Assembly: GCA_910585165.1 (NCBI GenBank)
Contig: CAJUBX010000092.1
Span: 1-7,382 of the forward strand
Reading direction: 5' to 3'
Origin: an uncultured Oscillibacter sp.
GTDB lineage: Bacteria; Bacillota; Clostridia; Oscillospirales; Oscillospiraceae
DNA length: 7,382 bases
How positions within the stretch are numbered: position 1 is the first letter of the stretch; every line of letters starts with the position of its first letter. The translations under genes were made by a program, and so were the position numbers. Positions 6,031-7,382 of the stretch are shown in pieces. The notes below the pieces were generated by a model that did no database searches, was not told the DNA's origin, and saw only the letters and a program-made list of their open reading frames with translations.

Positions 6031-7305
6031 TTTTTAGGGAAGAAAAGGATATCGAGAAGGACAGCGGGGTCAAGAGCGGCTTTGAACATCAATCTTTTCT
6101 TGCTTAACCTGCCATATTGAAGCTTGGGACACGAAAAACAAAGCCGTTTTAGGCAGGACATTCATGTTAAGTGGGGAGAAATTATCCTTTCTAGCTCTTG
6201 ATGCGTCTTCTCTGAAAATAACATCAAGACACCAATGGAGTTGATTCTCAATCGGCCAGTGTTTCCGCACAGAATCAACAAATTCATGGATATCAGTAAG
6301 CGATGTAATGAAATATCTTGTGTATTCACGCATTTCTTCGTTCTCAGTAACTGTGGATTTTACCATTCCAAGTCCGTGGAGTCCACGCCAATCTTCTTTC
6401 TGTTCAAGCCAGCCGATTTCCGTCAGCAGCCGGTACTCGCGTTTTTCAATTCTTCCGTGCCCTTTCTCTTTCGTTTTAAGAACAGGCAAATCAGCCGGGA
6501 ATTCACAAAAATAAGGTAATACCGCACAAAGATTGTGCATGAGTTGAGCAGTCAGATTTTTCGTCAGAGTGCATAGATTGAGTGCAGCCAATCTGACGAT
6601 TGGCAAGCAAAAGCTGTGTGATATGACGGAAAATATGCAAGCAAATCGTGTGCAAAGCCAGAAGGGCGGTCTTTGTGCGGTGTTGCCATAATCCTCGGCG
6701 TCCTGGTATAAGGCGGGTTGGTTTTGCTTTAAGCCAATGGTATAATCCGCTTTCTTTTCAATGATTTTTTCTACGGTCTTTTTCTGGCAGCTCATTGCGT
6801 CTGCGGTTACGATTGCACCCTCAACATCTACAATATCCAGCAACTCGGGCACAGCGGTGATTTCGTTTGTCTTTTCCTCCACACTGAGTCCTCCCAGTGT
6901 GAGCTGGTTTTCCGCCACAAACGCGCTGATTACATGGTATGCTTTGTGTTTCTCATTTCCGCTACCGCAGATCGTCTTTCCGTCTATGGCTACAACTGCC
7001 CGTTTCTTCTGCTCTGCGGATATCCAATTATTCAACGCGGCGGAAAGCTCTGACGGATTTATCCTTTCAAATACCCGCCTGAATGTATCACTGTCTGGTA
7101 TCCCGTTCGGAAGTTCCAGAAATTGCGCCAGATATTCCCGGCGCGTTTTGCCGAATTCCTCCATGTCGGCAAAATCTTCCCCTCCGCATATCACCGTACA
7201 CAGTCCAATGATGATATCAATCAGCTTGTGACAGATGTGTCCATACCTTGTCCACCTTGGCTCTTTGATATTTCTTATTTCTGCTTTTAATTCCTCTATT
7301 TCCAT
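6027..7305 (-). pseudogene. ISAs1-family transposase, interrupted in frame by a MITE and frameshifted near its end
   Basis: The ISAs1 (H-repeat-associated) DDE transposase starts at the ATG complement of 7303-7305; an in-frame TAA lies four codons upstream. The N-terminal region includes LIDIIIGLCTVICGGEDFADMEEFG and GIPDSDTFRRVF. Catalytic residues are D108 (VAIDGKT), D169 (TADAMSCQKK) and E366 (FREDASR). Residues 207-265 are encoded by a MITE copy plus its duplicated tetranucleotide, inserted between EDY and FCEF, that is between the second Asp and the Glu. The 177-bp insertion keeps the frame. An extra T near 6119-6122 shifts the frame after SQA, so the present frame stops at 6070. The alternative frame continues as QYGR, then LSKKRLMFKAALDPAVLL, and ends at 6027-6029, evidently the ancestral end. 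All DDE residues survive, but a 59-residue insert in the catalytic core and a lost C-terminus make activity unlikely. Confidence 0.9.
6515..6687 (-). mobile_element. MITE-like element, copy 2, inside the ISAs1 transposase gene
   Basis: This is the exact reverse complement of copy 1 over all 173 bp, flanked by ATAA (6511-6514 and 6688-6691; TTAT in element orientation). The outer terminal repeats are 6515-6532 and 6670-6687. In its own orientation one frame has no stop and reads through as 59 codons of the transposase. Because the host gene is recognisable on both sides, the insertion boundaries and the 4-bp duplication are well defined here. Confidence 0.92.
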
Positions 7306-7332
7306 ACCCCTATTTTACCTGCCGTATATTTA

Positions 7333-7382
7333 GAGCCTATCCGCAAATAATCAAAGATGGACAGGAAAGAGCTTTCTCCAGA
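7333..7382. mobile_element. Possible start of another insertion element at the window edge
   Basis: From 7333 the sequence GAGCCTATCCGCAAATAATC resembles the GAG-CCTaTCC starts of several Firmicute IS ends and is preceded by TA. It lies only about 30 bp upstream of the transposase start, where an ISAs1 end would be expected but is not seen. The window ends before this can be tested. Confidence 0.22.

Noticed and set aside
6070..6519. Plus-strand open frames inside the ISAs1 gene (for example 6235-6519 and 6761-7231)
   Set aside because: They are antisense to well-conserved transposase motifs and lack ribosome binding sites.
5807..6687. CRISPR array or phage attachment sites as explanation of the repeats
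   Set aside because: There are only two copies, inverted, each with terminal inverted repeats and 4-bp duplications, which is a transposition signature; there are no regular spacers.

Overview
The window looks like a piece of a GC-rich Clostridia chromosome, probably a gut Oscillospiraceae-type Firmicute. The basis is strong GGAGG-type ribosome binding sites, two Gram-positive-style lipoprotein signal peptides (lipobox Cys), SigA-type promoters with 17-bp spacers, tRNA genes with encoded CCA, and GC-rich housekeeping genes next to AT-richer insertion-sequence DNA. The genus is an inference; nothing here fixes it.

Layout, left to right. (1) Positions 1-612: the 3' part of a Cof-type HAD phosphatase gene. 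(2) 681-2503: a monocistronic gene for an oligopeptide-type solute-binding lipoprotein with its own SigA promoter, which overlaps a perfect inverted repeat, and a strong terminator. (3) 2604-3128: insertion-sequence debris, made of a short IS3/IS150-like end, a C-terminal fragment of an IS5-family transposase, and a candidate IS5-type right end. (4) 3163-3899, minus strand: a five-gene tRNA operon transcribed Gly(TCC)-Arg(TCT)-His(GTG)-Gln(TTG)-Lys(TTT), with a near-consensus promoter and a long terminator hairpin. (5) 3942-4565, minus: a class I glutamine amidotransferase-like (peptidase C26) hydrolase. (6) 4631-5477, plus: a promoter, a small acidic lipoprotein with a Gly/Ser linker and a DUF4352-like domain, then two terminator hairpins. 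(7) 5494-5796, minus: a 72-residue two-helix membrane protein gene with a TTG start, a strong SD and its own terminator. (8) 5803-7305: AT-richer mobile DNA, an ISAs1-family transposase pseudogene and two identical copies of a short MITE-like element in opposite orientation.

The most notable structure is the MITE-like pair. Each copy is 173 bp with 18-bp imperfect terminal inverted repeats and a 4-bp target duplication (TTAA for one copy, TTAT/ATAA for the other). One copy sits inside the ISAs1 transposase gene. Element plus duplication is 177 bp, so it adds 59 codons in frame and leaves the reading frame open. A separate 1-nt insertion near the 3' end then replaces the normal C-terminus. The transposase is therefore most likely dead, but the MITE itself behaves as an in-frame 'exon'.

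The chromosomal genes appear to be independent transcription units, each with its own promoter and/or terminator, rather than one pathway. No complete novel defence or biosynthetic system is visible.
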